From a bacterium (GTDB taxonomy: Bacteria; Chloroflexota; Dormibacteria; Aeolococcales; Bog-877): a DNA stretch of 64,000 nt. Location of the stretch: NCBI GenBank assembly GCA_021816695.1, contig JAKAXE010000003.1:1-64000 (forward strand), in the 5' to 3' direction. The notes below the pieces were generated by a model, which had not been told where the DNA came from, did no database searches, and was given only the letters and a program-made list of their open reading frames with translations. Shown one piece after another: positions 32,679 to 41,530 of the stretch. The translations under genes and the position numbers were made by a program. Each line of letters begins with the position of its first letter. Position 1 is the stretch's first letter.

Positions 32679-35429
32679 TCAGGGGGTCGGCCGCGGCCCC
32701 CGCCGCGCCCGCACGAACTCCCCCACCAGCGTGCCGACCGCCTCCACCGGTTGGTCGGATATGGTCGCCCGGGGCAGGGCGTCGACGAAGCTCTGACCGT
32801 AGCGGCGCTGGTGGATCCGAGGGTCACAGACCACCACCGCGCCCCGGTCCTCCCGGCCCCGCACCAGCCGGCCGAACCCCTGCTTGAGGCGAAGCACGGC
32901 CTCCGGGAGGGAGAGCTGAGTGAAGGAGTCGGGGCGGCCCCGGGCCCGGGCCTGGAAGATGGGGTCGGAGGGCACCGGGAAGGGCAGCTTGTCGATGACG
33001 ACACACTGGAGCAGATCGCCGGGCAGGTCGATCCCCTCCCAAAAGCTGCTGGTGCCCATGAGCACGGTGCGGGGGTGGTCGCGAAAGCCGCGCAGCAGCT
33101 GGTTGCGGGTCCCGTCCAGCCCCTGGGCCAGGAGGGCGATCCCCCGGCCCTGGAGGCGTGGGCGCAGCCGGGAGGCAACCTCTCTCAGGGCGGCGTACCC
33201 GGTGAAGAGGACCAGCGTGCGCCCGCCCAGGTCGGTGGCCACCTCGTCGACCAGCCGGGCCACCACCTCAGCGTGCCGGGGGTCGTCATGGGGCGGGATC
33301 CCCCTGGGGATGCAGAGAAGCGCTTGGCTCAGGAAGTCGAACGGCGAGTCCAGCACCAGCTCCTCCCCGCCGTCGAATCCCAGCCGGTCGCGCACGTAGC
33401 GAAACGAGCCCGCCACCGCCAGGGTGGCCGAGGTGAGCACCACCGTGTCCATCCGGGAGAAGAGCTGCTCGGACAGGGTGGCTCCGATCTCATAGGGGGC
33501 GGAGCGCAGCACCGCGCGGCCCCTGGCCTCCAGCTCCGCCCAGACCACCCGCGGGCTCTCCGCCGGCTCGCCGGCCGCAGCTACCAGGGCGGAGCCCAGG
33601 AAGTCGGCGCAGCTCTGGAGGGCGTCCGCCGCCAACAGGCATTCCCGAGCGGCGTTGTCCGGTTGCGGCCAAAGCATCTCCTGCAAGGGCGCGGCTACCG
33701 CCGCCTGTCGCAGCCCTACCGCGGCCCGTTGAGCGGCCGCCTGGGCACGGCCCAGCGCGCGGGAACATCGGGTCCAGGCCGGGTCCCCGGCCAGCCGCGG
33801 GTCCAGCACCAGGGCCCCGCGGTCGCCGTCCTCGGCCCTCTTCTCCAGCAGCTGCCGCAGCTCCGCGAAGGCGCCCTGCGCCCCCTCGCGGGCCGAGCGC
33901 AGCCAGCCTCCCAGGGGAGCGTCGGCGAACCGGGGCAGCCTGTCGACCACCGCGGCGACTCTTCCTGGCCCCAGACGGTCCGACTGGGCCTGGGTGGCGG
34001 CCTCCTCGAGGTGGTGGGCCTCGTCCACCACGAGCCGCCGGGACTCGGGCAGGATGGATCCGCCGCTGTCGGCGTCGGCCAGGAGCAGGGCGTGGTTGAC
34101 GATGACCAGGTCCGCCTCGCGAGCCTCCAACCGGGCTCGAGCCATGAAGCATCGCCGGTCCCGCCAGTTGTGGCAGGCCGGCCCCAGGCAGTCGTCCACC
34201 GCCGAGCCCACCTGCTCCCACAGCTCGGGGTCGCGGCCCGCCAGCCTAAGCTCCCCCCGATCCCCGGTCTCGGTCTGCTCCGCCCAGACCACCAGGCGCA
34301 GCTGGAAGCGGAGCTCGTCGAGGTCCCGGCGCCGCCCCCCAGAGGGAGCCGAGCGAAGCCATCTCTCCAGCCGCCTCAGGCTCACGTAGTTGCCCCGGCC
34401 CTTGAGCACCACGGCCCTCACCGGCAGGGGCCGCGCCGCCTCCAGCGCAGGCAGGTCCTTCCCCACCAGCTGCTCCTGGAGGGTGATGGTGTGGGTGGAG
34501 ATGAGAACGCGGTCCCCGGTGCGGTTGGCCCACTCGCGCGCCGGGTGGAGGTAGGCGAGGGACTTGCCAACCCCGGTGCCGGCCTCAACCAGTAGCCGGA
34601 GCTCCCGGTTGAAGGCCTGGGTCACCGCCACCGCCATCTGCTGCTGCTCCTCGCGAAGCTCAAAGGAGGGATCGGCCGCCGCCAGCACTCCACCCTCAGC
34701 GAAGTCCGCGGCCACCTCGGAAGGGTCGAGCCGACCCCCGGGGTGCGGGCTGGGCGGCGCGGGACGGGACGGCGGCCGGACCGTGAGCCGGTCTTCGACG
34801 CCCGGCCCTGTGGGCTGAAGCTGGCTGGCCATGAACTCGCCCGTCGCCCATCCGCTCCCAGTGGCCATCGCCGCCAGGCGGGCCCTCAAGCCGGGTGTCA
34901 GATTGCGCATCTCCTCCACCAGCCGCCAGAGGAGAAGCCTGGTGGTATCCGCATCCGACAGCGCTCGGTGGGGACGGTCGTGGACCAGGCCCAATGCTTG
35001 GCCGAGCTGCTCCAGGCTGTGGCTGGGCGCGCGGGGCAAGATGATCCGGGCCAGCTCCGAGGTGTCCACGGCCGGGCGCTGGGCGAATTCGGAGGGCAGG
35101 ATAGCGGAGCAGAAGGCGAGGTCGAAGGAGACCCCGTGGCCGACCAGGACGGCTCCGCGGGCGAAATCCGCTAGCTGGGCCACCACCTCCGCAGGGCTCG
35201 GCTGACCGGCCAGGTCGTGGTCAGATAGCCCACAGAGACGCTGGATGGCGAGAGGGAGCGGCTGGCCCGGATCGGCCAGAGAGGTCAGCTGGCCCACAGG
35301 ACCCTCAGCTGTGAAGCGTACAGCCCCCACCTCGATGATCCGGTCGGACCGCGGCGATAGTCCAGTCGTCTCCAGATCGAACGCCACGTACTCAGTCCCG
35401 GGACCGAACTCCAACACTGGGACTCCCAC
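32679..35429 (-). CDS. dinG: DinG-type helicase with N-terminal DEDDh exonuclease
   Basis: This 916-residue protein joins a DnaQ-like 3'-5' exonuclease (about 10-175; FDLETTGLSPRSDRIIEVGAV) to an XPD/DinG superfamily 2 helicase with Walker A AGTGVGKSLAYLHPA and the DEAH box VVDEAHHLEEAA, ending in conserved motif VI QGFGRLVRGREDRG. The iron-sulfur region has three Cys (CLGPACHNWRDRRC), but the usual first Cys, in the NYxC motif, is Ser (GNYVSLRRLE). GTG 35429 starts 1 nt after the cmk stop; GTG 35420 is an alternative. Exonuclease-helicase fusions of this kind are typical of Gram-positive-type bacteria. Confidence 0.95.
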   Translation of the reverse strand: MGVPVLEFGPGTEYVAFDLETTGLSPRSDRIIEVGAVRFTAEGPVGQLTSLADPGQPLPLAIQRLCGLSDHDLAGQPSPAEVVAQLADFARGAVLVGHGVSFDLAFCSAILPSEFAQRPAVDTSELARIILPRAPSHSLEQLGQALGLVHDRPHRALSDADTTRLLLWRLVEEMRNLTPGLRARLAAMATGSGWATGEFMASQLQPTGPGVEDRLTVRPPSRPAPPSPHPGGRLDPSEVAADFAEGGVLAAADPSFELREEQQQMAVAVTQAFNRELRLLVEAGTGVGKSLAYLHPAREWANRTGDRVLISTHTITLQEQLVGKDLPALEAARPLPVRAVVLKGRGNYVSLRRLERWLRSAPSGGRRRDLDELRFQLRLVVWAEQTETGDRGELRLAGRDPELWEQVGSAVDDCLGPACHNWRDRRCFMARARLEAREADLVIVNHALLLADADSGGSILPESRRLVVDEAHHLEEAATQAQSDRLGPGRVAAVVDRLPRFADAPLGGWLRSAREGAQGAFAELRQLLEKRAEDGDRGALVLDPRLAGDPAWTRCSRALGRAQAAAQRAAVGLRQAAVAAPLQEMLWPQPDNAARECLLAADALQSCADFLGSALVAAAGEPAESPRVVWAELEARGRAVLRSAPYEIGATLSEQLFSRMDTVVLTSATLAVAGSFRYVRDRLGFDGGEELVLDSPFDFLSQALLCIPRGIPPHDDPRHAEVVARLVDEVATDLGGRTLVLFTGYAALREVASRLRPRLQGRGIALLAQGLDGTRNQLLRGFRDHPRTVLMGTSSFWEGIDLPGDLLQCVVIDKLPFPVPSDPIFQARARGRPDSFTQLSLPEAVLRLKQGFGRLVRGREDRGAVVVCDPRIHQRRYGQSFVDALPRATISDQPVEAVGTLVGEFVRARRGPRPTP

Positions 35430-35430
35430 T

Positions 35431-36132
35431 TCAGTTGGGCCGGCTGGTCGAGGTTTCCACCCCAAGCTCGTGGCAGCGCCGCAGGATCAGGCGGGCCACC
35501 TCCTCGGCGTCGATCGGGGCCGTGTCGATCACCATCGCCCCCTCAGGGATGGCGAGCGGAGCTGCCTCCCGGGTGCGGTCGCGGTGGTCCCGCTCGGCCA
35601 GGTCCTCGCGTACCGCGACCTCCGCGCTGGCCAGGCCGAGCCGCTCCAGCTCCGATCGGCGGCGCTCCATCCTGACCTCGAACGGGGCGTCCAGATAGAC
35701 CTTCACCTCCGCGTCAGGGAACACCGTCGAACCGGCGTCCCGGCCGACCGCCACCACGCCAGCGCCTCCCAGCCGGCGCTGCAGAGGAAGGAGGGCGGCA
35801 CGGACCGCCGGCTCGGCGGCGATTCGGGCCAGCAGGACAGCGTTTCCCGGGGCCCACAGTTCGGCGCCCAGGTCACGGCCGCCGATGCGCACCCGCCACG
35901 CTCCTTCGGGAGCCATCGGGTCCAGGTTGACCACCAGATCGAGCCCTCTGACCAGCTCCGCAGCGCCCTCGGGCCCGACCGCGCGCTCGGCCGCCACCAG
36001 CGCGAGGGCCCGGTAGAGGAGCCCGGTGTCGAGGAACGGCAGCTGCAATTCGCGGGCCACCCTCCTCCCCACCGTGGACTTCCCCACCCCGGCCGGCCCG
36101 TCGATGGTCACGGAGATGGGTGCGGACTTCAC
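35431..36132 (-). CDS. cmk: Cytidylate kinase
   Basis: Cmk phosphorylates CMP and dCMP. The 233 residues have the P-loop IDGPAGVGKSTVGRR, DTGLLYRALAL and GRDAGSTVFPDAEVKVYL (family usual GRDIGTVVFP). The ATG 36132 overlaps rluB as ATGA. Confidence 0.96.
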   Translation of the reverse strand: MKSAPISVTIDGPAGVGKSTVGRRVARELQLPFLDTGLLYRALALVAAERAVGPEGAAELVRGLDLVVNLDPMAPEGAWRVRIGGRDLGAELWAPGNAVLLARIAAEPAVRAALLPLQRRLGGAGVVAVGRDAGSTVFPDAEVKVYLDAPFEVRMERRRSELERLGLASAEVAVREDLAERDHRDRTREAAPLAIPEGAMVIDTAPIDAEEVARLILRRCHELGVETSTSRPN

Positions 36133-36848
36133 ACCAGTCCCGCCTCACGGCGCAGCCGGGTCACCTCGGCCCGGCTCAGTTCGCGCACCGCCCCCGGCGG
36201 GAGGGTGCCCAGCCGGATGCCCGCGAACTCCACCCTCTCCAGGTCGAGGACGGTGGACCCCACCTGCTCCAGGATGCGCCGCAGCTCACGGTTCCGGCCT
36301 TCCCGCAGGGTGACGAAGAGAACCTCCCCCCGGGCCTCGGGCCGGACCGCTGTGGGGTGGGTGGGGCCGTCCTCAAGCACCGGGCCCTCCCGCAGCTCCT
36401 GCAGCTGGCGGCGGGAGATCGGCTGTCCCAGGCGCACCCGGTAGGTCTTGGAGGCACCGTACCTGGGGTGGGTCAGCCTCTGCGACAGCTCGCCATCGTC
36501 GGTGAGGAAGAGAAGGCCCCGGGAGTCCCGGTCCAGACGCCCCACGGGAAAGAGACCGGCCCCGTCCGGGACCAGGTCAAGGACGGTCGGGCGGCCCTCG
36601 GGGTCCCGAACCGTGGAGACCACCCCCACGGGCTTGTTGAGCGCCAGGTACCGCCGGGGCCTCTGTTCGGACGCGACTGGCCGGCCGTCCACCTCGATCA
36701 GGTCGCGGTCCGGCTCTATCAGCTGGCCGCTCGGAGAAGCCGTGACCCGGTTCACCATGACCCGGCCCTGGCGCAAGAGTTCGTCCGCGCCCCTTCGGGA
36801 GGCGATGCCCTGACGGGCCAGCCAGCGTCCAAGCCGCTCAGCCGGCAT
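36129..36848 (-). CDS. rluB: 23S rRNA pseudouridine synthase, RluB type
   Basis: The 239-residue enzyme has an S4 domain (RLGRWLARQGIASRRGADELLRQGRVMVN), the catalytic GRLDRDSRGLLFLTDDG with its Asp, and TYRVRLGQPISRRQLQEL. RluB isomerises U2605 in E. coli numbering; the exact site here is inferred. It overlaps scpB by 11 bp. Confidence 0.94.
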   Translation of the reverse strand: MPAERLGRWLARQGIASRRGADELLRQGRVMVNRVTASPSGQLIEPDRDLIEVDGRPVASEQRPRRYLALNKPVGVVSTVRDPEGRPTVLDLVPDGAGLFPVGRLDRDSRGLLFLTDDGELSQRLTHPRYGASKTYRVRLGQPISRRQLQELREGPVLEDGPTHPTAVRPEARGEVLFVTLREGRNRELRRILEQVGSTVLDLERVEFAGIRLGTLPPGAVRELSRAEVTRLRREAGLV

Positions 36849-37410
36849 CCGCCCTCCCCACGGCCCGGCGCAACCAATCGTTGCCTCCGGCAGGCTCGAG
36901 TGGGGGAAGCTCGTCGATCGACGACAGCCCCACGACCTGCAGGAACCTCAGGGTGGTGGCGAAGAGGCGCGGGCGACCCGGCCCCTCTCCCCTCCCGACC
37001 TCGGTTATTAGGTCGTGAGCCTGAAGCCGCTCCAGCACCGCATCGCAGTTGACCCCCCGGATGGCCTCCACGCTGGCCCTGGATACCGGCTGGCGGTAGG
37101 CGACGATGGCCAGCGTCTCCAGGGCAGGGCGGGAAAGACGTCCGGCCACCTCAGGTTGAAGCGCCCTCTGAACGGCCCAGACCGCGTCCGGGTGGCTCAC
37201 CAGCTGGAGCTGATCGAGGTTGCGTTGCAGCAGAAGTCCCGTGCCCTCGAGGAGCACAGCGGCCAGCTCGGCAGCCCGCCTCACCGCCTGCCTGTCGGCC
37301 CCCAAGGCCGTCGCCAGCTCCGCCACGGCGAGCGGCTCGGCGCGGACGAAGAGGATCGCGACCAGCGCTCCGGCCAGCGCCTCCGGCTCTGACCTCGGCT
37401 CAGCCGCCAA
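36838..37410 (-). CDS. scpB: Segregation and condensation protein B
   Basis: ScpB is the winged-helix partner of ScpA in the SMC condensin. The 190-residue protein shows LAGALVAILFVRAEPLAVAELA, then LSRPALETLAIVAYRQPVSRASVEAIRGVNCD and the second winged helix ending LFATTLRFLQVVGLSSIDELP. TTG 37410 was chosen because GGTGGAG lies 7 nt upstream; the frame continues upstream over scpA. It overlaps scpA by 11 bp. Confidence 0.95.
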   Translation of the reverse strand: MAAEPRSEPEALAGALVAILFVRAEPLAVAELATALGADRQAVRRAAELAAVLLEGTGLLLQRNLDQLQLVSHPDAVWAVQRALQPEVAGRLSRPALETLAIVAYRQPVSRASVEAIRGVNCDAVLERLQAHDLITEVGRGEGPGRPRLFATTLRFLQVVGLSSIDELPPLEPAGGNDWLRRAVGRADAG

Positions 37411-38101
37411 CGGGGAGCTCCACCCTGATCGGCCCGCCACCTCGCTGCTCGCAGATCGCCAGCCCGCGGTTGAGAAGGTCAAGCAGGGCCATGAAGAGAA
37501 CCACCGCCTCCAGCCGGTCGGCGGCCGCGGCGAAGACCTGGTCGAATATGAGCTCTCCGCGGGCTCGCAGTTCCTCCAGCAGGTGAGCCGATCGGACCTC
37601 AATCGAGTAGCGCGGTGAGGTGGCCTCCATGGTCACCTGGGGAGGCAGGCGGGAGAGCACCTCTCCAAAGGCTGCCGCGAGCGCCTCTGGCTTCAGACGG
37701 ATGGTGGGACGCGGCTCCACGGGCACCCCGAGGACGCGCAGAAATGCCTTGGGGCCGGTGGCGGCGTCCGCCAGCAGCACCTCGGCGGCGGCTTTGAACA
37801 GCCGGTACTCCTCCAGGCGAAGCGCGGGGTCGGGCTCAGGGTCGGCGAGGCTGGGCAGGGGAATCTCCGCCTCCTCGGGGTCGAACCGGCCCAGCTTCAG
37901 CTCCACCAGGCGGGTCAGCTCTCGGAGCGACTCCGCCGCCCACAGCAGGTCCAGGTTGTCTCCGTCCGCCTCCACCCTAGCCCGGAGTCGGGAGCTGAGC
38001 TCCGCCAGGGAGACCTCGGTCGGGTCGAGCTCCCGCCGCTGGAGGGCTGCGGCCAGAGTGGTGAGCTCCTCCAACTGGCTAGTCTGCCCAGGGTCAGCCA
38101 T
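37400..38101 (-). CDS. scpA: Segregation and condensation protein A
   Basis: ScpA is the kleisin that bridges the SMC heads. The 233-residue protein has the N-terminal helical region (LEELTTLAAALQRRELDPTEVSLAEL), a variable acidic middle and the C-terminal winged helix (AVVLFMALLDLLNRGLAICEQ). It overlaps recN by 8 bp, before scpB. Confidence 0.93.
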   Translation of the reverse strand: MADPGQTSQLEELTTLAAALQRRELDPTEVSLAELSSRLRARVEADGDNLDLLWAAESLRELTRLVELKLGRFDPEEAEIPLPSLADPEPDPALRLEEYRLFKAAAEVLLADAATGPKAFLRVLGVPVEPRPTIRLKPEALAAAFGEVLSRLPPQVTMEATSPRYSIEVRSAHLLEELRARGELIFDQVFAAAADRLEAVVLFMALLDLLNRGLAICEQRGGGPIRVELPVGG

Positions 38102-39827
38102 CTCTTACCCCCGAGGCTGCCACCCCGGCCCCCACCGCCGCCAGCAGTTCGGCAGCATGGTTTCGCGCCGCTGCCGGGGTCGCCTCCCCGGCCAGCAGCC
38201 GCGCCAGCTCGTCGACCCGTTCCTCGCCCTCCACCGGCTCGAGATGGCTCATCGACCTCCCCTGCGACTCGGTCTTACGCACCCTGAGGTGGCGCCTGCC
38301 CCGAGCGGCGATGGTGGCCAGATGAGTGACGCAGATCACCTGGCGCTGTCCGGCCACCTGGAGCAGCAGATCACCCACCCGGTTCGCCGCCTCCCCTCCG
38401 AGCCCCTCATCAATCTCGTCAAAGACGACCGTCCCCGCCTCGGCCCGGATCGACAGCCGCGCCAGCACCGCCAGCACCACCCGGGATAGCTCGCCTCCGG
38501 AGGCGGCCTCGGTGAGCGGCCGAAAAGGATCACCACGGTTGGCCGCGAGCAGAAACTGAACTCGGTCCCAGCCGTCCGCGGCGACCCTGTAGCGGACCCC
38601 GCCCGGCCCAGTCACCCCGTTAGGATCCTCGTCCCGCCAGAGCCGGACCCGGAGCTCGGCGGCGGGCATGAGCATCTGGTGCAGGTCTCGGGTCACCTCC
38701 GCCGCTAGCTGCGCCGCGGCCCCACTTCTGATCTCGGTCAACTCCTGACAGGAGGCCGCAAGGCGTCCCCCCAACTCCTCAAGCTGGGCCCCGAGCTCAC
38801 GCAGGTCGAGGCCCGCCGTCCCCTCGACCGTGAGCAGCTGGCGGGCCGCCTCCAGGCGGCGGATGGCCTCCTCCAGAGTGCCCCCGTGGCGCCGGGCCAC
38901 CCGCTCCAACAGCTCCAGCCGCTCCTCCACCTCCTCCAGCCGGCCCTGGTCAGGGGGGAGTCGCTCGAGGTAGGACCCGAGCTGGAGCCCGAGATCGCGC
39001 AGGATGGCGAGAGCGTCCTCCGCCTGGACCCGTGAGCGGTCCAGCTCGGGGTCGATGGCGAATGCGGGCCGGCCAGCCTGCAGCTCGGCCGCGATGGCGT
39101 CCGCGGCTCCGGGGTCGGCATCGGAACCGGCCACCGCTCCGCGAAGCCGCTCCGCCGCCTCGCGGAGCCGCACCAGGTGCAGGAGCCGCTCGCGCTCCTC
39201 GCGCAGCCGATGGTCCTCCCCGGGAACCAGCCGCGCGGCCTCCAGCTCGGCCAGGTCGGAGCGGGCTGCGGCCAGGTGCGATGCTTCGGCAAGGGTGCGG
39301 TCTCGAGCGGCGGCGAGTTTCTGAGCCACCATTCGGTGGCTGCGCTCGAGTTCCGCCACCGCGGCCCGGAGCTCCAGCGCCGTCGCGCCAGCGTATCCGT
39401 CCAGCCCGGCCCTCTGGTCTGACTCGCGGAGCCAGCGGCTGGCGGTCCCCTGGCCGTGCCGCTCCACCAGCCGCTCCCCCAACTCGCGCAGCTGTGACGC
39501 CGGCACCAACCCGCCATTGATGCGGGCGGGGCTTCTCGGCCCCAGCTCCCGGGTGAGCACCAGGACCTCGGCCGGGGCCACCCCCAGGCCGGCCAGCTGC
39601 TCGGTCTGGTCGTCGGGCCAGCTGAACGTCGCCGAGACCAGCGCGCTCTCCGCCCCCTGGCGCACCATCTGTGGGTCCCCGCGGTCCCCGAGGGCCAGCC
39701 CAAGCGCCGCCAGCAGGACCGACTTGCCGGAGCCGGTCTCGCCGGTCAGCACGTTGAGCCCACCACCGAAAGCGCACTGCGCGGATTCGATGACCGCCAG
39801 CCCCCGGACGCGCAGCTCCAGCAGCAC
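38094..39827 (-). CDS. recN: DNA repair ATPase RecN
   Basis: RecN is an SMC-like protein for double-strand break repair. The 577 residues have Walker A GETGSGKSVLLAALGLALGDRG, a long coiled coil (about 150-370), the signature EAASGGELSRVVLAVL and Walker B VVFDEIDEGLGG. GTG 39827 starts 1 nt after the nadK stop; nadK-recN is a conserved pair. Confidence 0.97.
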   Translation of the reverse strand: MLLELRVRGLAVIESAQCAFGGGLNVLTGETGSGKSVLLAALGLALGDRGDPQMVRQGAESALVSATFSWPDDQTEQLAGLGVAPAEVLVLTRELGPRSPARINGGLVPASQLRELGERLVERHGQGTASRWLRESDQRAGLDGYAGATALELRAAVAELERSHRMVAQKLAAARDRTLAEASHLAAARSDLAELEAARLVPGEDHRLREERERLLHLVRLREAAERLRGAVAGSDADPGAADAIAAELQAGRPAFAIDPELDRSRVQAEDALAILRDLGLQLGSYLERLPPDQGRLEEVEERLELLERVARRHGGTLEEAIRRLEAARQLLTVEGTAGLDLRELGAQLEELGGRLAASCQELTEIRSGAAAQLAAEVTRDLHQMLMPAAELRVRLWRDEDPNGVTGPGGVRYRVAADGWDRVQFLLAANRGDPFRPLTEAASGGELSRVVLAVLARLSIRAEAGTVVFDEIDEGLGGEAANRVGDLLLQVAGQRQVICVTHLATIAARGRRHLRVRKTESQGRSMSHLEPVEGEERVDELARLLAGEATPAAARNHAAELLAAVGAGVAASGVRDG

Positions 39828-39828
39828 C

Positions 39829-40770
39829 TCAGCCGCCCGGGGTCGGGACCGAAGCTGGCTCCGCCGCTCCGGCTGGGCTCACCTCCCCGAGGTCGTCGAC
39901 CTCCAGCTTCAGCACCGTCCCGAAGCCGGTCTTGGAGCGGAGGCGTTCGAAGAAGCCCGGAGTCCCCGGCGGCTGTACCAGCTGGAGTTGGGGGCCGCGG
40001 CCGACCACGAACCGCCCCCCCGCCAGGAGTGGGCGCCACACCCTACCGTCCGCCGCCAGGGTGCCCACCCCGCGCACCAGCTCCACGCTCACATCCAGAG
40101 TGTCCGGGATGACCAGCGAGCGATGGCCCAGCGAGTGGGGATTGAGAGGCGTGACCACCAGGGCCGGGACCGCCGGGTCCAGGCTGGGGCCGCCGGCGGA
40201 GAGGGAGTAGGCGGTGGAGCCCAGGCTGGAGGCGACGATGATCCCATCCCCGTCGAACTCCCCGACCAGCTGGTGGTCGGTCCGCACCCGCATCCGGATC
40301 ACGTTGAAGGCATCCGCCCGAACCAGCACCTCGTTGACCGCCAGCGGCAGGGACGCCGTCAGCGTTCCGGCGCCGGTGAGCAGCGAGGCGGAGAGGGTGG
40401 GCCGGACGAGGGTGGCGCACCTCCCCTCGAAGTAGGCTGAGAGGGCCGCGGGCAACCCCTCCATCTCCACGCTGGTGAGGAAGCCCAGCTGGCCCCGGTT
40501 GACCCCCAGTACGGGGATCCCGAGGGGACCGGCCATCCTGGCGGCGTAGAGCAGGGTGCCGTCGCCCCCCACGGAGACCAGTAGCCGAGTCCGCCCGGCG
40601 AGGGCACTGAGCTCCTCCTCCGGAGCCGACTGCACCACCACCGGCTCCACCCCGGCCGCCCGGCAGCGGCGCTCGGCCTCCGCCACCAGAGGCGAGCTGG
40701 CGGCCTCGCGGGGGTGGAGTAGGAAGGCGACCACCTGATCGGCCGGTGGCTCCGGATTCAGCATGGCCAT
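39829..40770 (-). CDS. nadK: NAD kinase
   Basis: NadK makes NADP from NAD and ATP. The protein has LVSVGGDGTLLYAAR, GVNRGQLGFLT, the LPLAVNEVLVRADAFN motif, and DGIIVASSLGSTAYSLSAGGPSL. I chose ATG 40770 (313 residues); an upstream ATG at 40791 lies where a TAACAT -10-like hexamer falls, and no Shine-Dalgarno precedes either, so a nearly leaderless start is possible. Confidence 0.96.
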   Translation of the reverse strand: MAMLNPEPPADQVVAFLLHPREAASSPLVAEAERRCRAAGVEPVVVQSAPEEELSALAGRTRLLVSVGGDGTLLYAARMAGPLGIPVLGVNRGQLGFLTSVEMEGLPAALSAYFEGRCATLVRPTLSASLLTGAGTLTASLPLAVNEVLVRADAFNVIRMRVRTDHQLVGEFDGDGIIVASSLGSTAYSLSAGGPSLDPAVPALVVTPLNPHSLGHRSLVIPDTLDVSVELVRGVGTLAADGRVWRPLLAGGRFVVGRGPQLQLVQPPGTPGFFERLRSKTGFGTVLKLEVDDLGEVSPAGAAEPASVPTPGG

Positions 40771-40810
40771 CGAGAATGAGATGTTAGGCACTGGGCCTCT
40801 GAGGTGGGCG

Positions 40811-41242
40811 TCAGAGCGTCATCCCCACCAGCACGCCGAGGGCTGCCCCCGCCAGGACCTCGTACGGAGTGTGGCCCAAAAGCTGGCGCACCCGATCGTA
40901 CCTAAGCCCTAGGTGCTGCCGCAGGTCGTCGATCATCTGGTTCAGGATGACGCTCTGCTGCCCGGCGGCGCGCCGGACCCCGGTGGCGTCATAGACCACC
41001 ACCATGGTGAGCACCGCAGCCGCGGCAAAGACCGGCGAGGTGGTCCCCAGCCGCCGCCCCAGGAGGGTGGTGAGGCAGACGGTAAGAGCGGTGTGGGAAC
41101 TGGGCATCCCCCCGGAGGTGCCCAGCCGCCGGAGGCTTATCTGGCGCCGCTGCCAGGAGTCGGTGAGGATCTTGAGGAGCTGACCGAGAGCCCAGGCCAG
41201 CAGCGGAACCAGCAGAAATTGGTTGGAGAGCAGCCCAGCCAT
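40811..41242 (-). CDS. Divergent PAP2 family membrane protein (DUF212)
   Basis: The 143-residue membrane protein has GGMPSSHTALTVCLTT, the DUF212/YuiD signature related to the PAP2 phosphatase site, plus VYDATGVRRAAGQQSVILN and GHTPYEVLAGAALG. It is probably a membrane phosphatase-like protein of unknown substrate. It lies between xseB and nadK on the same strand. Confidence 0.9.
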   Translation of the reverse strand: MAGLLSNQFLLVPLLAWALGQLLKILTDSWQRRQISLRRLGTSGGMPSSHTALTVCLTTLLGRRLGTTSPVFAAAAVLTMVVVYDATGVRRAAGQQSVILNQMIDDLRQHLGLRYDRVRQLLGHTPYEVLAGAALGVLVGMTL

Positions 41243-41248
41243 CCGCGG

Positions 41249-41530
41249 TCAGGCTCCGCCCGCGGGCCCCTCCTCCGCGGACAGCTGGAAGGGCTGCTCG
41301 ACCAGCCCCCCCCCAGGGCTCTGCGAGAGCTGGGTGATCCGCCGCTCGGCCCCGGCCAGCAGCATGGAGCAGCGCCGCACCAGCTTCACCCCGCGTTCGT
41401 ACAGGGCGATCGCCTCCTCCAGCGCGACCTTGCCATCCTCCAGGGCCCGGAGGACCTCGTCCAGCCTGGCCAGGGCCGCCTCGTAGTCAAGCAGGTCCTC
41501 GTCGGACGCGGGACTCGGCTCATCGGTCAT
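41249..41530 (-). CDS. xseB: Exodeoxyribonuclease VII small subunit
   Basis: The 93-residue helical protein DYEAALARLDEVLRALEDGKVALEEAIALYERGVKLVRRC is a standard XseB. It overlaps xseA by 11 bp, and its product assembles with XseA into exonuclease VII. Confidence 0.95.
   Translation of the reverse strand: MTDEPSPASDEDLLDYEAALARLDEVLRALEDGKVALEEAIALYERGVKLVRRCSMLLAGAERRITQLSQSPGGGLVEQPFQLSAEEGPAGGA

Noticed and set aside
32532-34595. Plus-strand frame of 687 codons
   Set aside because: It lies antisense to dinG and has biased, low-complexity composition; dinG has clear motifs on the other strand.
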